From positions 676,244 to 740,243 of the forward strand of contig MNCI01034224.1 of the NCBI GenBank assembly GCA_015680685.1: a stretch of DNA of 64,000 bases, written 5' to 3'. Made by a program: the position numbers and the translations under genes. The DNA comes from Gnetum montanum (lineage: Eukaryota > Streptophyta > Gnetopsida > Gnetales > Gnetaceae). This document shows, piece by piece, positions 12,531 to 22,650 of the stretch (the stretch's first letter is position 1; each line of letters begins with the position of its first letter). Below the pieces are notes generated by a model. It was not told the origin of the DNA. It did not search any database and saw only the letters and a list, made by a program, of their open reading frames with translations.

Positions 12531-12548
12531 TTCCTAGCAATGGCACCA
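12531..12548 (-). other. Primer binding site, tRNA-Asp type, decayed
   Basis: On the minus strand it reads TGGTGCCATTGCTAGGAA. The plant tRNA-Asp-type site TGGCGCCGTTGCCGGGGA differs only by C-to-T and G-to-A transitions, most of them at CG pairs. It abuts the inner end of the LTR at 12550. Confidence 0.75.
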
Positions 12549-12549
12549 A

Positions 12550-13410
12550 TGATGAGTGGTAAGGTACCCCTACACTCAACCATTTGAATACAAGTGTTCA
12601 TGCATAATTTGGTTGAACTCCATAGATGACTAGTTGTGGTATCTAGCTAGTTACACGTTGATTATAGTTCACTATCTTTCCATTTAGACTAGTATTTTCT
12701 TTGTCACGTATGGTTTAGTCCAAAGTGAGGTGTATGATGTGGTCCTAAACTAGTGCTACTCTTAGAGGCAATTGAAAATAACTTTGTTTTAAGATAAGAG
12801 AAAATGGGAGAAGAGAATCTAAGCTAGCCTAAGTGCGATGAGCATCCATACTTAATCATCTGTACACATCTTGGACCTCATGTACTACTTCTAGGATTAC
12901 CAAGAACATGTTACTTAAGCACTCTTAGATATGCTATTGGAATACCAAGTAGTCACACTTAAATGCTTGTGATTAAGTCATACTCATTCAATGTTTAATA
13001 ATAGGGATAGTAAAGGAAGGTAAAGAAATATTAATTAAGAAATAAATAAATAACAATAACAGTTAAGCAATTAAGACTAAGTGAATTATGCAATGATGAA
13101 GTAATCTCGATCTTTATTGCTGGTCATGCACATGTCCAAGTATGTCACACTTGAATAAAGGTTCCATACAATTACAATCATCACACTATAGGCATGCACT
13201 AGGGAAAGAGTTAAGATGAACTAAAAATGAACAAAAGGACTCTACTTCTATACCTACTTACTTACTCTCTTCTTGTGCACCTAAATGTGGTATTTATAGG
13301 CTTACACAGGAACTACAATATTGTGTATCTGATATCGTTAGCCAGGCCACGATATCGCATACCCGATATCAAGTACCCAATATCGGAGCCTAACAATTCA
13401 TGGTTCATCA
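12550..13410 (-). mobile_element. 5' LTR of the 4.65-13.41 kb element
   Basis: It is 861 bp and pairs with 4650-5497. The minus strand starts TGATGAACCATGAATT and ends in the TCA next to the primer site. A GATATCG-type array (about 13386-13313) is followed by TATA-like CCTATAAATA (13300-13291), giving a plausible U3 promoter. The array is longer here than in the partner LTR. Several CpGs persist in the array although the surrounding sequence has very few. Confidence 0.85.
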
Positions 13411-13415
13411 TGTAG
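13411..13415. other. Target site duplication, right (TGTAG)
   Basis: This is the partner of TATAG at 4645-4649, with one A/G difference. Confidence 0.6.
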
Positions 13416-14400
13416 CAAAATTTGCAAGTCAGTATGCTTCATACTTCTTAGAGTTATGAATGGTTTATGGTTGTCCCTAGGAGATAGCATCTTCCTAATC
13501 TTAAGTGAGTAGTATTAATCCTATTATTCATGCTAAGGTCTCCTAATATCTCATCTATGAACATGATTATCATGGTGAGATGTTATTTGAGGCAATAATG
13601 ACTTTTTATTTTCTACACTTGGGGTAGCAAGATATTTTTGTGTTGGATGTGAGACTTACTATGACATTGGTTTGACTCGTTAGATAGTGGGTTAGCAGTT
13701 GAAGAGAATAAGAGTCTTTTAGATATTAATTATAAGGCCATCTTGCAGTGGGCTAAGTATGATGATGCCTCTCATACTATCGGTAACTATGGAAATCCTA
13801 ACCTGATTTAGATGTATCATTTATTTATCAATAGAGTTTTCTATGATAGGATTAGGTAACACTAGGTTACTTTCCTAATAAGGCTTTCTATGTTATACAA
13901 CATCATGACTTATGGCACTTGACAACTAGGCTCACTATTTGGAGAAGATATTGTTAGCATCAACATGATGGATGGTGAGAATTCTCACAACTCCATCAAC
14001 TTTGGCTTCTACTATAGCTTGTTATGATGCTTCATCAAGTTGTTGGCTTATTCTAATCAAGAGAGAAAGTACTTATGAGAGAAGGATCTTTCTTGTGTTG
14101 TATGTAGGTATGTGACTTCTATCATGGCTATGCTCCCTTCAACATTGGGTAGTCCTATGAAGGTAATGACATCCTTGCTAAAGGATGTAGGTAAATCTTC
14201 TATTATAGATAGCGTAGCCTATTCAATGAAAAGGTCAACTTGCAAGGACTTAATTTATGATATGGATTTGATGGAGTGCACCTTAGATACATAGGAAAAG
14301 GGGTAGAGTATGAAGAAATCAAGGACACCTCCTATTAATGTACTTGATGTAGACAAGGTAAATTTAGAAGTAGAGATGATTAAAGTTGTAGAGCTATTGA

Positions 14401-14509
14401 GTAAGTTACAAAATATGTTTTTTTTATTCATAATTTTTTTATTAATTTTATTTTCATGTTGCTTGTAATTTAAGTTACAAATTTTTGTTATGTATGAATG
14501 CTTTTGTAG
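14401..14509 (+). other. Predicted intron, 109 bp
   Basis: GTAAGT at 14401 and a T-rich end TGCTTTTGTAG at 14509 separate a frame ending VEMIKVVELL from the K/E-rich exon. Confidence 0.6.
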
Positions 14510-14822
14510 TTGTAGTTGAAGCAAAGAGAAAAGAAGAAAAGAGAGCATAAACCAAGATAGAAAAGGAGATGAAAAGAGAAAATCAAGAGGAGGAAAGAAG
14601 GGCCCAAGAGAGAGAAGAAAGAATATTTTGAGAGGTAGAGAGGCAAGCAAAAAAAGTAGAAGAGCATTGGACCTAGGAAGAAGCAACAAAAGGTAAAGAT
14701 GAAGTGAGGACAATTAAGCCAAAAGAAAATGAGGCCTTGGCATATGAGGTTTTGGTAGTGGTCTTGGATCTTAATTTGGATGATCAAGATAAAATTTTAT
14801 TATTATATTTTACTTGTTATCA

Positions 14823-14846
14823 TTATATTATTATTATTATTATTTA
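14823..14846. repeat. (ATT)n microsatellite
   Basis: Short ATT/TTA run inside a predicted intron. Confidence 0.8.
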
Positions 14847-15052
14847 ATTTTATGTTAACAAGTGACTTGCATTCATAAGAAAAGATTAACAATTTAGTGT
14901 TGTAGATCATGATCTAGATGGCCTTGACATGGACAAAATGTCATCCCCTCCTAGGACCATGAAACATTAAGTTTGAAAGGAAGAAATATCACATGTGTTT
15001 GGTTTGATATGGGTGGAAACAAATCTAAAAATGAAAAGCTCCTTGTCATATG

Positions 15053-15177
15053 GTAAGTTAGTATATTTTTTGGATATTTTAGTTTTATTGGAATTTTTAT
15101 TTTTTGGCATTTAATTACTTTTATTTACTTTATTTTTTCTATTATATTTATTTATTTTAATTTTTTTTACTATCTAG
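15053..15177 (+). other. Predicted intron, 125 bp
   Basis: GTAAGT donor at 15053; T-rich tract and TATCTAG acceptor at 15177. Confidence 0.6.
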
Positions 15178-15276
15178 ATATCTTGAAGTTGTTATGTAAA
15201 AATATCAAGAAGGAAGAACTCATGAAAGCCATGATGAATAGTGTAATAATAAAGTTAAAGGTTATTGAAGAAAAGG

Positions 15277-15369
15277 GTTAGCTTTATTTTTGGATTTTAC
15301 CTATAATTTTGAAAAGTTCTATATTTATTTTTATTTTTTTAGTATACATATATTTTTTTCTCATGTTAG
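15277..15369 (+). other. Predicted intron, 93 bp
   Basis: GTTAGC donor at 15277 and TTCTCATGTTAG acceptor at 15369. The exon that follows reads EYDDT and continues open through IDPTLEPLL with two stops. Confidence 0.55.
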
Positions 15370-16557
15370 AATATGATGATACTTAGACAATAAATGAGTG
15401 TATGTTTACAAATTTGGAGGCTATAGTAGATTGTGGTAAAATATTCATTATTGATCCTACTTTGGAACCTCTTTTATATGATGCACCAAATGTATAAGAG
15501 AGGATGAATGTCATCTTTCACTATGGAATAGAGATAACATTTGTAGAAAAAAATCAATATTCTATGGTGATGAACCTGACAATAAAACTATTGGTCTCTA
15601 AGAAAAGGGAGGAAAAGTTAGTTTCAAAAATTAAATTCTTGAAAGATGTAGTGGCTAACCTAGGAGTAAATCTCCATGAAAGAAACATGGTGAGATGAAA
15701 TCCTTATGGTTCTTCTTATTGACATTTGGGAGATTCTAGGGGTGCTATGATGGTAACGCATAATAAACAATAACATACAATTGCAATCATATAGTTAGAG
15801 AATAAAAGGTTAAGGGATAGTTGTGTTGCATGGAAGAAATGAGGTGAGTAGCATAGGAGAAATAAGTTGATCTACATTAAAAGAAGCTTTGTATTTGTTG
15901 AGAAACTCAAGGTTGAAATAGTTTTTAGGAGAATAAGAGAAATGTTCATTAGCAAAGAAAGTATCAATGATGCATTAAAGACTTTCAAAAAATGTATGAA
16001 AATAAAAAGATGGAAGAAAGAAGTGGAGGTTCTAGGAGCTAACATAGAAGAGGAAAACTAGACAAAGAGGGATCCTAGTATAGATGCCTTTGTATTTTTT
16101 GAGAGTCCTGGTATTCCTATAAAGAACATGAATTATCTATTCCTATTCCTTGAGGAGATGTTGGATGAGTTAGTAGATATTATTGGTTTTCAAGCCTCTA
16201 AAGTAAGAAATATAGTAAGGAAAGTTAAAGATAAAGTAGGATCTAGTTACATACCTACACACAAAGGAGATATTTTATTTAGTTTCAATTATTATATTGC
16301 TTTTGTTATTTTTGTTAATCTTACTATTTTATATTTTATATTTATTATTTATTATTTTTTATATGTATATTTTTTTTCCTTGTAGTTAATAGTTTTATAG
16401 GTTTTTTGTTTTTAACACTTTTGTTTTTGTTTGCTTCTATGTTTAGAAGTGTGGATCCTTAAAGAGGTTCTAAAAATGAAGAAAATGATGTAGATGATGT
16501 AGTAGTGGTAGGAAAGATCCTCCCTTCCCATGATGGGTCTTTGGATTATCAGGAATA

Positions 16558-17040
16558 ATGCATAGAGTTTATGGCCATGTATCTAAGATAGATTTTGCTT
16601 TTAATGGACTACATTTTTCATAACTTGAAGAATTATTAGCAAGGAGATATGGTTTGATGAACATAATATGGACTATTAGCTTGGTTATAAGGTTATGGTA
16701 TAGGGTTTTCATTTTTGTCTTTTGATCTTTTACATAGTTGTGGTTTTTATAGATTTTTTATGACTTTTTAAATTTTTTATATTTATAATTTTGCAAATTT
16801 TTTCCTAGAATAAACATGAAGAAAATGCTAAATGGAACATGTAATAAAAATGTAATAAGAAGAGTAAATACTAAAATAAGGTAATAATAAAATTTATTAT
16901 AAAATAACACAGTAAAATAATTAAATTTATGTAAAAGAGCTAAAACTAATTTCATACTAAGAAGTGCACATAAACATAAATAAATAAATAAATAAAGATA
17001 GAACATTGAAGTAGGAAGAAAATTTTTAAGACTATGGTGC
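16558..17040. other. AT-rich, no gene seen
   Basis: The sequence after the gene relic has stops in all frames and contains an (AAAT)n run at about 16975-16996. It ends next to the LTR-like block that starts at 17041. Confidence 0.5.
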
Positions 17041-17316
17041 TGTTGGTGACCATTTGGGATGTGAATGTCAACGAGTGTCCTCGAACAGGATTTAGGTGTT
17101 TGCTAATCTCTAGAAACACCAAGGCCCAGATACCTCCAAATAGACTCAGTAGTTAATGTGAGTATGTGTGTGTGTTGTTGCAGTGTGTGGTTGTGAAAAA
17201 TGAAACGATTGTGTTGTGTGTAAACTCAAATGACTTATCAATAAGAGATTTAGCCAACTTTGCCAAGTACTATGAGTTGTTGAGAGTTCCTATTTTGTTT
17301 AATTGCCTAGTCTACG

Positions 17317-17455
17317 NNNNNNNNNNNNNNNNNNNNNNNNNNNNNNNNNNNNNNNNNNNNNNNNNNNNNNNNNNNNNNNNNNNNNNNNNNNNNNNNNNNN
17401 NNNNNNNNNNNNNNNNNNNNNNNNNNNNNNNNNNNNNNNNNNNNNNNNNNNNNNN
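17317..17455. other. Assembly gap, 139 N
   Basis: An unbroken run of N. The real length and content are unknown. Confidence 1.
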
Positions 17456-18077
17456 TCAAAAGACTTGACAATTTCTGATTGAAATACCTCAGAGATTCAC
17501 TTTAAAGATAAAAAGAAGCTACTCTGGTCCCATCAAAATACCAAAGATTTTTTGAATCCTCTTGATTATTGAATCGTTCAATGGCATGACTACAAGCAGA
17601 GGCTCCCTTACAACGATCTCAACAGCAGTTCTTATACGTTGCACAATAACCAAATTTACTACTAAAATGCTCTTAAGGCTTTTAAACACAAGCGCTTCTA
17701 TGGAAAAATTTTAATAGAAATTTTCAATTGTACAACAAGAACAATAAGAGTAATTTAAAAATCCCAAAATCACTTGCCAAGGATGATACTATCTAAACCA
17801 TTAGCTAAATAATTTAAACAAAATAAAAATAAAACAAAACTCACGGGACTATGAAAAAGAGGCTAAAATCTTTTCTTTAGCAAGCCATCTTACAAGCAAT
17901 CTTTCACAATTTCTTCCAAGAGTGTGTCTCCAAGTGTGAGCTCCCAAAAGTGTTATCCTTCTCTTACCCCTGAAGCCTTTTTATAGGGTTCAAAAGGTAG
18001 TTACATTCTAAATAATCTTAGCTAAATTTTCTCCCAAGTAAGGAAGGTAAGTTACAAATATTTTGGGTGGTTATAAC

Positions 18078-18229
18078 CACCATAGAGACAAAAAAGCTGA
18101 GGTTGACAAGTGTTCCATTTAATTGACAAGTGGCCCTTCAGTCGCCAAGTGGTCACCATGGAGACAAAAAAGTTGTAGTTGACAAGTGGCTTTTTTAATT
18201 GCCAAGTGTCTTCATGGTAATCAAAATTA
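18078..18229. repeat. 76-bp tandem duplication
   Basis: Two units starting CACCATAGAGACAAAAAA and CACCATGGAGACAAAAAA lie 76 bp apart. Each also carries GACAAGTG words. The position is upstream of the minus-strand TATA-like box, as for a duplicated U3 enhancer. Confidence 0.75.
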
Positions 18230-18360
18230 AAATTAGTTACAATATCATAGTTGTAACTATCATAGGAGGTTATAACTTCCATAGGAATAAAAGGGATAAT
18301 AGCTGAATATCCCCTTTCTTCTTAAATCACAATATATTTTTTTAACTATGAAAAATCATC

Positions 18361-18469
18361 CATCAAAAACCTTGCCACGTAAAAAATTCAGTTAAGAGAC
18401 AAGGGTGTGTAGAACCAAGTAACAACTCCAAGTTCTAGGCCATGTAGTCAATATTTATCATTCTTGATG
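18361..18469. other. Junction between LTR-like block and gene-relic island
   Basis: No feature was recognised. Base composition shifts here from AT-rich to the GC-richer island on the right. Confidence 0.3.
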
Positions 18470-18954
18470 CAGCCTTGTAGAAATTAACATCTACTCAATA
18501 CAACCATGTTTGTTGCTACTAATTTTTTTCTTTTCTTTTGGGCAATTCCAGTAGGTTGAATTTTGAATGCCATCCTCAATGCAAAACCCAAATAATTAAG
18601 AGGCCTAAATTTGCAGCTGAACCAAAACTCTGGTGGATGCTCCTTCAGAAACCATAGCGTCACTACTCTTTTTGCCCGATAATGGTGTCGATTAAATCAT
18701 GACTTCTCTTATGGGATATGATCTCAATGATAGAACCAGTTGCAGAAAAAATTTCTATTCTTCTTCGATGGCCGTTGTGTATAACTTGGAATAGTTTCTT
18801 ATCACAAATTCAGACTGCCACGTCATTGGCAACATGACACGTACTGACCAGGCTGAATAGGAACTTGGTGTCCAAGAGGAAGGATATGCTAGCGGAGGAT
18901 CTATCATTGCTACATCCACAAGTGCCTTTCATGATTTATTTCAAAGAGAACAAG
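18470..18954 (-). pseudogene. GC-richer coding-like relic, unrecognised
   Basis: Two open minus-strand stretches are seen. One, about 18910-18665, includes DTKFLFSLVSTCHVANDVAV, ICDKKLFQVIHNGHRRRIEI and IIEIISHKRSHDLIDTIIGQ, with one TGA. The other, about 18650-18480, includes KEHPPEFWFSCKFRPLNYLG and ends in a stop. The first follows the PPR relic in the same frame, so it may be the 3' part of that gene or another fragment. I do not recognise either. CAG and CpG sites are better kept than in the flanks. Confidence 0.4.
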
Positions 18955-19442
18955 TTTAACGATGGTTACACAAAATCTTCCAAGAATTACTGCAATATTT
19001 TTGGCATCCTCTAGAAATGGATGCATTGATGTACCATGGCAGACACATAGGTCTGCAGCCCTTTTTCCAAATCTCCCAGGCAGCTGCGAGCATTAAGCAC
19101 ACAGACAATAGTGGTGGCTCTAGGCCCAACGTCATCACTCAAGGATTTCTACATCTGAGTAAAGAATTCCAGGGGGTAACTGTTCTGGGAAAAGCCAAAA
19201 ATGATGGAATTCCATGACACAATATCTTTTCTACACCTTCTGGAATGCCTATAATGTAGATTCAAGATCTTGGCAACTTGTGAATGAACTGGCAACAAAG
19301 GTATGACTTTGAAATCCATGTTTCAACACATGGGAATGGATGCATTTTCCCAGTTCCAGGGTCTGTGAATCAGCGGAGGCATTCAAAGCTAGATAGAACC
19401 TAAAATTATTAGGACTACTGGAGGATTTTCACCTTTGGTAGT
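18955..19442 (-). pseudogene. PPR (pentatricopeptide repeat) protein relic, PLS type
   Basis: Minus-strand frames give consecutive motif pieces typical of plant PLS-type PPR proteins, which bind organellar RNA: SPNNFRFYLALNASADSQT, LELGKCIHSHVLKHGFQS, HTFVASSF, then (after a frameshift) IVSWNSIIFGFSQNSYPLEF, FTQM, ATTIVCVLNARSCLGDLEKG and LQTYVSAMVHQCI. The order of an H/G-rich 'GK-IHSHVLKHGF' block, 'DIVSWNSII' and 'FTQM..ATTIVCVLNAC..LGDLEKG' matches two repeat sets. There is no start, and only about 150 codons remain. It lies beside a POLA relic on the same strand, which is not an expected gene neighbourhood, so I infer transposed or captured fragments. Confidence 0.75.
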
Positions 19443-19799
19443 ACGAGTTAATGGCTTCTACCGACAATCCATTTCCATCTTGGTCTCTTGCATCTGCATC
19501 GCTGACCCAAAATCTCTCCGTAGCACAAAGCGATTATTGTGGTTGCAACAAAAAAAACAAAACTTCCTTTGTCTACTGCTATTTTTGCTACTAGATTCAG
19601 CTTTTTCTACTTCGACAAGAATGATGCTTTTGAGCAGAATGGATGTGGTGATGAAAATCGCGTCATTTCCAGGCTTGTTTTGGAAGATTCAACTTGGTTG
19701 TCCGATAACTCCACCGGTCTCATGTGCCTTCCGCTTCTTTCTTCTTTATTTTCTGCCAGAGTCCATTACATGCTTTGGTAAACCACTGACCATATTTAA
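19443..19799 (-). other. Link between PPR and POLA relics
   Basis: Minus-strand frames stay open in pieces (for example NNRFVLRRDFGSAMQMQETK), but I recognise nothing. The plus-strand open frames here look like antisense shadows. The stretch could be upstream PPR gene sequence or decayed downstream POLA sequence. Confidence 0.35.
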
Positions 19800-20322
19800 A
19801 ACACTCAAACATTTAAGTCCTGCAGAATAGTGGGGACATTTAATTGTAAGAGGCTCACAATCTTGATACCATTGCTCATCATCCAGGAGTCTGGAGAAAA
19901 ATGAATTTGCTGTATCTCTTGCCACGACATCTATGGTTGTTTTTGTTTCAAACTTGGATGAATCTAATCCAAGACAATCTGCAAGTCACCCTACACTTGT
20001 GCCTTGTATGGAAGTACATAAGCAAGTTACAACAGGATGAATCTGTTGAGATAGATAATAATTGATATCAATTATCCAACCCTCATTGTCCCTTTTCAAT
20101 TCCTCTGGATGTCTAGCCCTTTCAACAATCCCTGTTGTCCCAACCTCTGATCCCCTGCTGGTAGCAAATTATGTATGGAATTGCCTTACCAACACCTATA
20201 GTATAACCTTTTTGTTGTTCCATGAAATGGCCAAATGTGCCAATAGGTGCCTTAGCAATGAATTTTCTAGTATCAAACCTAGTGAAAACCTTTATGCTCT
20301 TAATGTATTCAATGATGTCTAA
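19800..20322 (-). pseudogene. DNA polymerase alpha catalytic subunit relic (C-terminal part)
   Basis: The minus-strand frame reads EQQKGYTIGVGKAIPYIICY, then after a one-base shift GIVERARHPEELKRDNEGW, IIDINYYLSQQIHPVVTCLC, TSIQGTSVG, LADCLGLDSSKFE, LLDDEQWYQDCEPLTIKCPH. This order (IPYII..G, A.RA.HP.E, D..YYL.QQIHPVV.R.C, I.GT.....LADCLGLD..K, DEE.Y..CEPL...CP.C) is that of the end of the polymerase domain and start of the C-terminal zinc module of eukaryotic Pol alpha. About 170 codons remain, with one stop (TGA) and a frameshift. The C-terminal zinc ligands cannot be followed past CPHYSAGLKC. It is not functional here. No intron is seen, so a processed or captured copy is possible. Confidence 0.75.
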
Positions 20323-20589
20323 TTCACAAAATTTGAAGTCTATAAATTCATAGGTGCTAGATGATCAAGAAATGATTACATTAAACTTGTTATCTTCTTT
20401 TCTTAAAGATGTTTGATTAATGAAAATAAGTTAAGATTCTAAACTAGTCTCTTCCAATACATCCAATCATGTAATAGCTAGGATTTTAGAATTAGTTCAT
20501 AAGACTATTTTTTATCCTTATAAGAGAAGTATATTTCTTAGTGTAAGAGTGGTAAAATACTATGATGAGATGCTAACCAAGGTCATCCT
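20323..20589 (-). other. Protease tail of the gypsy relic on the right
   Basis: A weak minus-strand piece (ITDSFGINTTLG then PWLASHH) has the spacing of the 'LLGRPW' region that follows a gypsy protease. Nothing else is recognisable. Confidence 0.35.
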
Positions 20590-21060
20590 AAGGTAGTGTT
20601 GATTCCAAAAGAATCTGTTATGACAACAAATATAACCTCAAGCTGATCATACTTCCTATTAAAAAAGGTAATTTTATCATTCCTAGGATTTCTATTCTAG
20701 TGCTATAAAAAGAAATTACAAAAGAATTATAGTTAGAGTAAGTAACCATTTTATCAAGGCTAAGATCCTTGATAACTAGCCATGATATGACATTGGTTCT
20801 AACTCCATCATCCACATGTACCAAGGATAGCGATATATTATCTCTAATCCATATGATGATGTAAATTAGAAGTTGACACATGACACCAATCATAGGATGA
20901 ATCTTCATGTTCTTTCTCTTAAAGATTAAGTAGTTAACCTCATAGCATAAAAGGTTAAGCATCGATAAGATTACATGAACATGATTTTTAATGTTTGAAG
21001 GAATTATAATGAACCTTAGCAACTCTTCCAATGCCAAATGGTGCTCTTTTGAGATTTAAA
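20590..21060 (-). pseudogene. Ty3/gypsy gag-protease junction and retropepsin relic
   Basis: The 139-codon open stretch has LALEELLRFIIIPSNIKNHV (the 'L.LLRISP.H...L' block before plant gypsy proteases), then LVHVDDGVRTNVISWLVIKD, where the retropepsin active site DGG/DSGS has become DDG. RIEILGMIKLPFLIG follows in the place of the flap-to-C-terminal strands. The aspartate-containing site is altered, so it is inactive. It belongs to a minus-strand element whose RT should lie to the left but has been lost or replaced by the POLA/PPR island. Confidence 0.55.
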
Positions 21061-22650
21061 TAAGATTAAGAAGAAAATTTTTTATCCTATTTGACTTTAT
21101 GAAAATGACAATTTGAGGTATATTCTTATTTTTAGAGATTAGATTCTTGGAAGAGGGTGCAAGACAAACAACATCAAATGTGGATCGTGGAGTTAGGATG
21201 ATAATTGGAATAGGAAAGTTTTAATTTTATGCACCTTGAAATGAAAGCATTTTGATGGCTACTAATTCCTTTGGGATCTTATGAGAATTTTGATGGATGA
21301 AGTAGGGGTAGAAAGCAAGGGAGGTTCTTATGATCTAGGTAGAGACAATGGATGAAATAGTATATTCATCATGTAGGATAAGATAAGGGGATACTCAATG
21401 AGATGAGTAGACAAAAAAACTTTATTTCTTAGAGGAAAGGAAGGATAAGCTAAAGTAGGCTAGAATGACATTGAAACTTCATCATAATAGGAATTCATGT
21501 TAATGAGCAATGGAGCTATTTACATGTTTTGGGAAGCAAGAGCATTAGTTTCATTTTAAGAAAGATTAATTACAAAAGACTTCTTAGTCTTTGATGGAGC
21601 ATGGTGAGAGGATGAGGGAGAATGGTAATAGAAGAAATCAATTTGGAGAAGGAAAGGGGCTTTTTGATGATTTTCTTTGGATTCTAGATGGAAGGCTAAA
21701 ATTTTCCTTGAATGCTATTTCAAAGAATCCTAATAGATTTACATACCTTTGATACTATGATGGATGAGAGTATGAAACATTATTGTTCTTTTTTATACCA
21801 ACATCTAAACATCATATTTAGGAATATTATAGTTCTCAATATCATGGCTTTATGTCTCATATTATTAGCAAAATCTTTTGGAATTGTACCACTTAGAAAC
21901 TAGTGATTCTTCTTCCATGCATTGAAAAGGATCAATGACCAAGGCTTGAAGCCTTTTGAATCATGTTCTTCTTTGTTCTAAAACCTACTTAGATGTTATA
22001 TGTCCATCTTTCAATAGCATGTAGTATAGTTGTATGTACACCATTGGAAATTTGTGATCTTGAGATTGATATTTTTGTGATCTTCTTAATTATTCTCCAT
22101 GGTTAAATCTATTTTTTCCATCACCATTGGGCTTTAAATTAACACATGTTCTTGTTTTCACTATTTCTTCCATTTCCTTCACTACTTAATGATGAACCCA
22201 TAGTAATTTGGTTCACCAAAGCTATTGTCTAACTAGTATTTTAGGTGGACTTATCCTTTCCTTCTACTTTGTTTACTTTACTTCAAAATTTAACCCACTC
22301 TAGATCATTACACTAAATTATCATCTCTTGAGTGTATTTAGTAGAAGTGATTGCATTATGGAGGCTAAGTCATCTAGGGTAGACTAACTTTCCTTTTATA
22401 TAATTGTTTATGACCCTCTTAAATATGTTTAGCAACGAGTCATTAGACAATGAGTTAGTAAGCTCCATTATTGCAAATATCCATCAGAAGATAAACATAG
22501 AGATAGATTCTCTTAGAACCTATTTAATGGTCAATATTTTCTATAGAGTTCTAAATTTCCTAATGTTGTTCTTAAACCTCTATAAACTATTTCTCTAAAA
22601 AGGTAATGGATCCATAAGTCAAGGCCCTATACTATTCTAGAGTCTTTTCT
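21061..22650 (-). pseudogene. Degraded gypsy gag region
   Basis: Short minus-strand pieces can be read between many stops, upstream of the protease relic. No complete domain can be traced. The plus-strand open frames here are short and AT-rich and resemble nothing known to me. Confidence 0.3.

Larger units (their letters stand above)
4650..13410 (-). mobile_element. LTR retrotransposon with gag and extra ORF, no pol seen
   Basis: Complete old element on the minus strand: 5' LTR 12550-13410, primer site 12531-12548, gag 12416-10376, spacer, second long ORF 8417 to about 5690, polypurine remnant, 3' LTR 4650-5497, and imperfect 5-bp target duplications. The tRNA-Asp primer type and gag style fit the Ty3/gypsy side of plant LTR elements (Athila/Tat-like), but I see no reverse transcriptase, RNase H or integrase in any frame of the interior. 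It would have depended on enzymes supplied by another element. It sits inside an exon of the gene relic 3713-16557. Confidence 0.85.
13416..16557 (+). pseudogene. Multi-exon gene relic of unknown family, 3' part
   Basis: It continues the gene interrupted at 4650. Exon blocks and junctions: to 13504 (donor GTGAGT); about 13550-14400, with DINYKAILQWAKYDDASHTI and SINMMDGENSHNSINFGFYY; 14510 to about 14790, very K/E/R-rich (EAKRKEEKREHK); 14906-15052; 15178-15276; 15370-15698, with FIIDPTLEPLLYDAPNV and ERMNVIFHYGIEITFVEKN; about 15867-16380, with ESINDALKTFKKCMKIKRW and FVFFESPGIPIKNMNYLFLF; and a last exon from 16447 ending LPSHDGSLDYQE and TAA at 16555-16557. Most internal stops are TAG or TAA. 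The charged and coiled-coil-like middle and acidic tail suggest a nuclear or transposon-borne protein, but I cannot name the family. Confidence 0.6.
17041..18360 (-). mobile_element. Less decayed LTR-like block (boundaries approximate)
   Basis: The left edge TGTTGGTGACC would be the CA end of a minus-strand LTR. On the minus strand a TATA-like CCTATAAAAAG lies at about 17990-17979, and the presumed U3 holds a 76-bp tandem duplication. Unlike its surroundings, this block retains many CpG and CAG/CTG sites (for example CAACAGCAG and CTCACGGG), so it looks younger. No coding body or second copy is present, so a solo LTR is the simplest reading. I could not find a matching target duplication, and the right edge is a guess. 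Confidence 0.4.

Noticed and set aside
14255-14787. Hydrophobic minus-strand open frames that could look like membrane proteins
   Set aside because: They are the antisense of a Lys/Glu/Arg-rich exon on the plus strand, which gives Leu/Phe/Ser-rich shadows.
17166-17468. Open frame running through the N gap
   Set aside because: It is open only because N is translated as X.
19435-20322. Plus-strand open frames over the POLA and PPR region
   Set aside because: The minus-strand frames match known protein families; the plus frames are antisense shadows.
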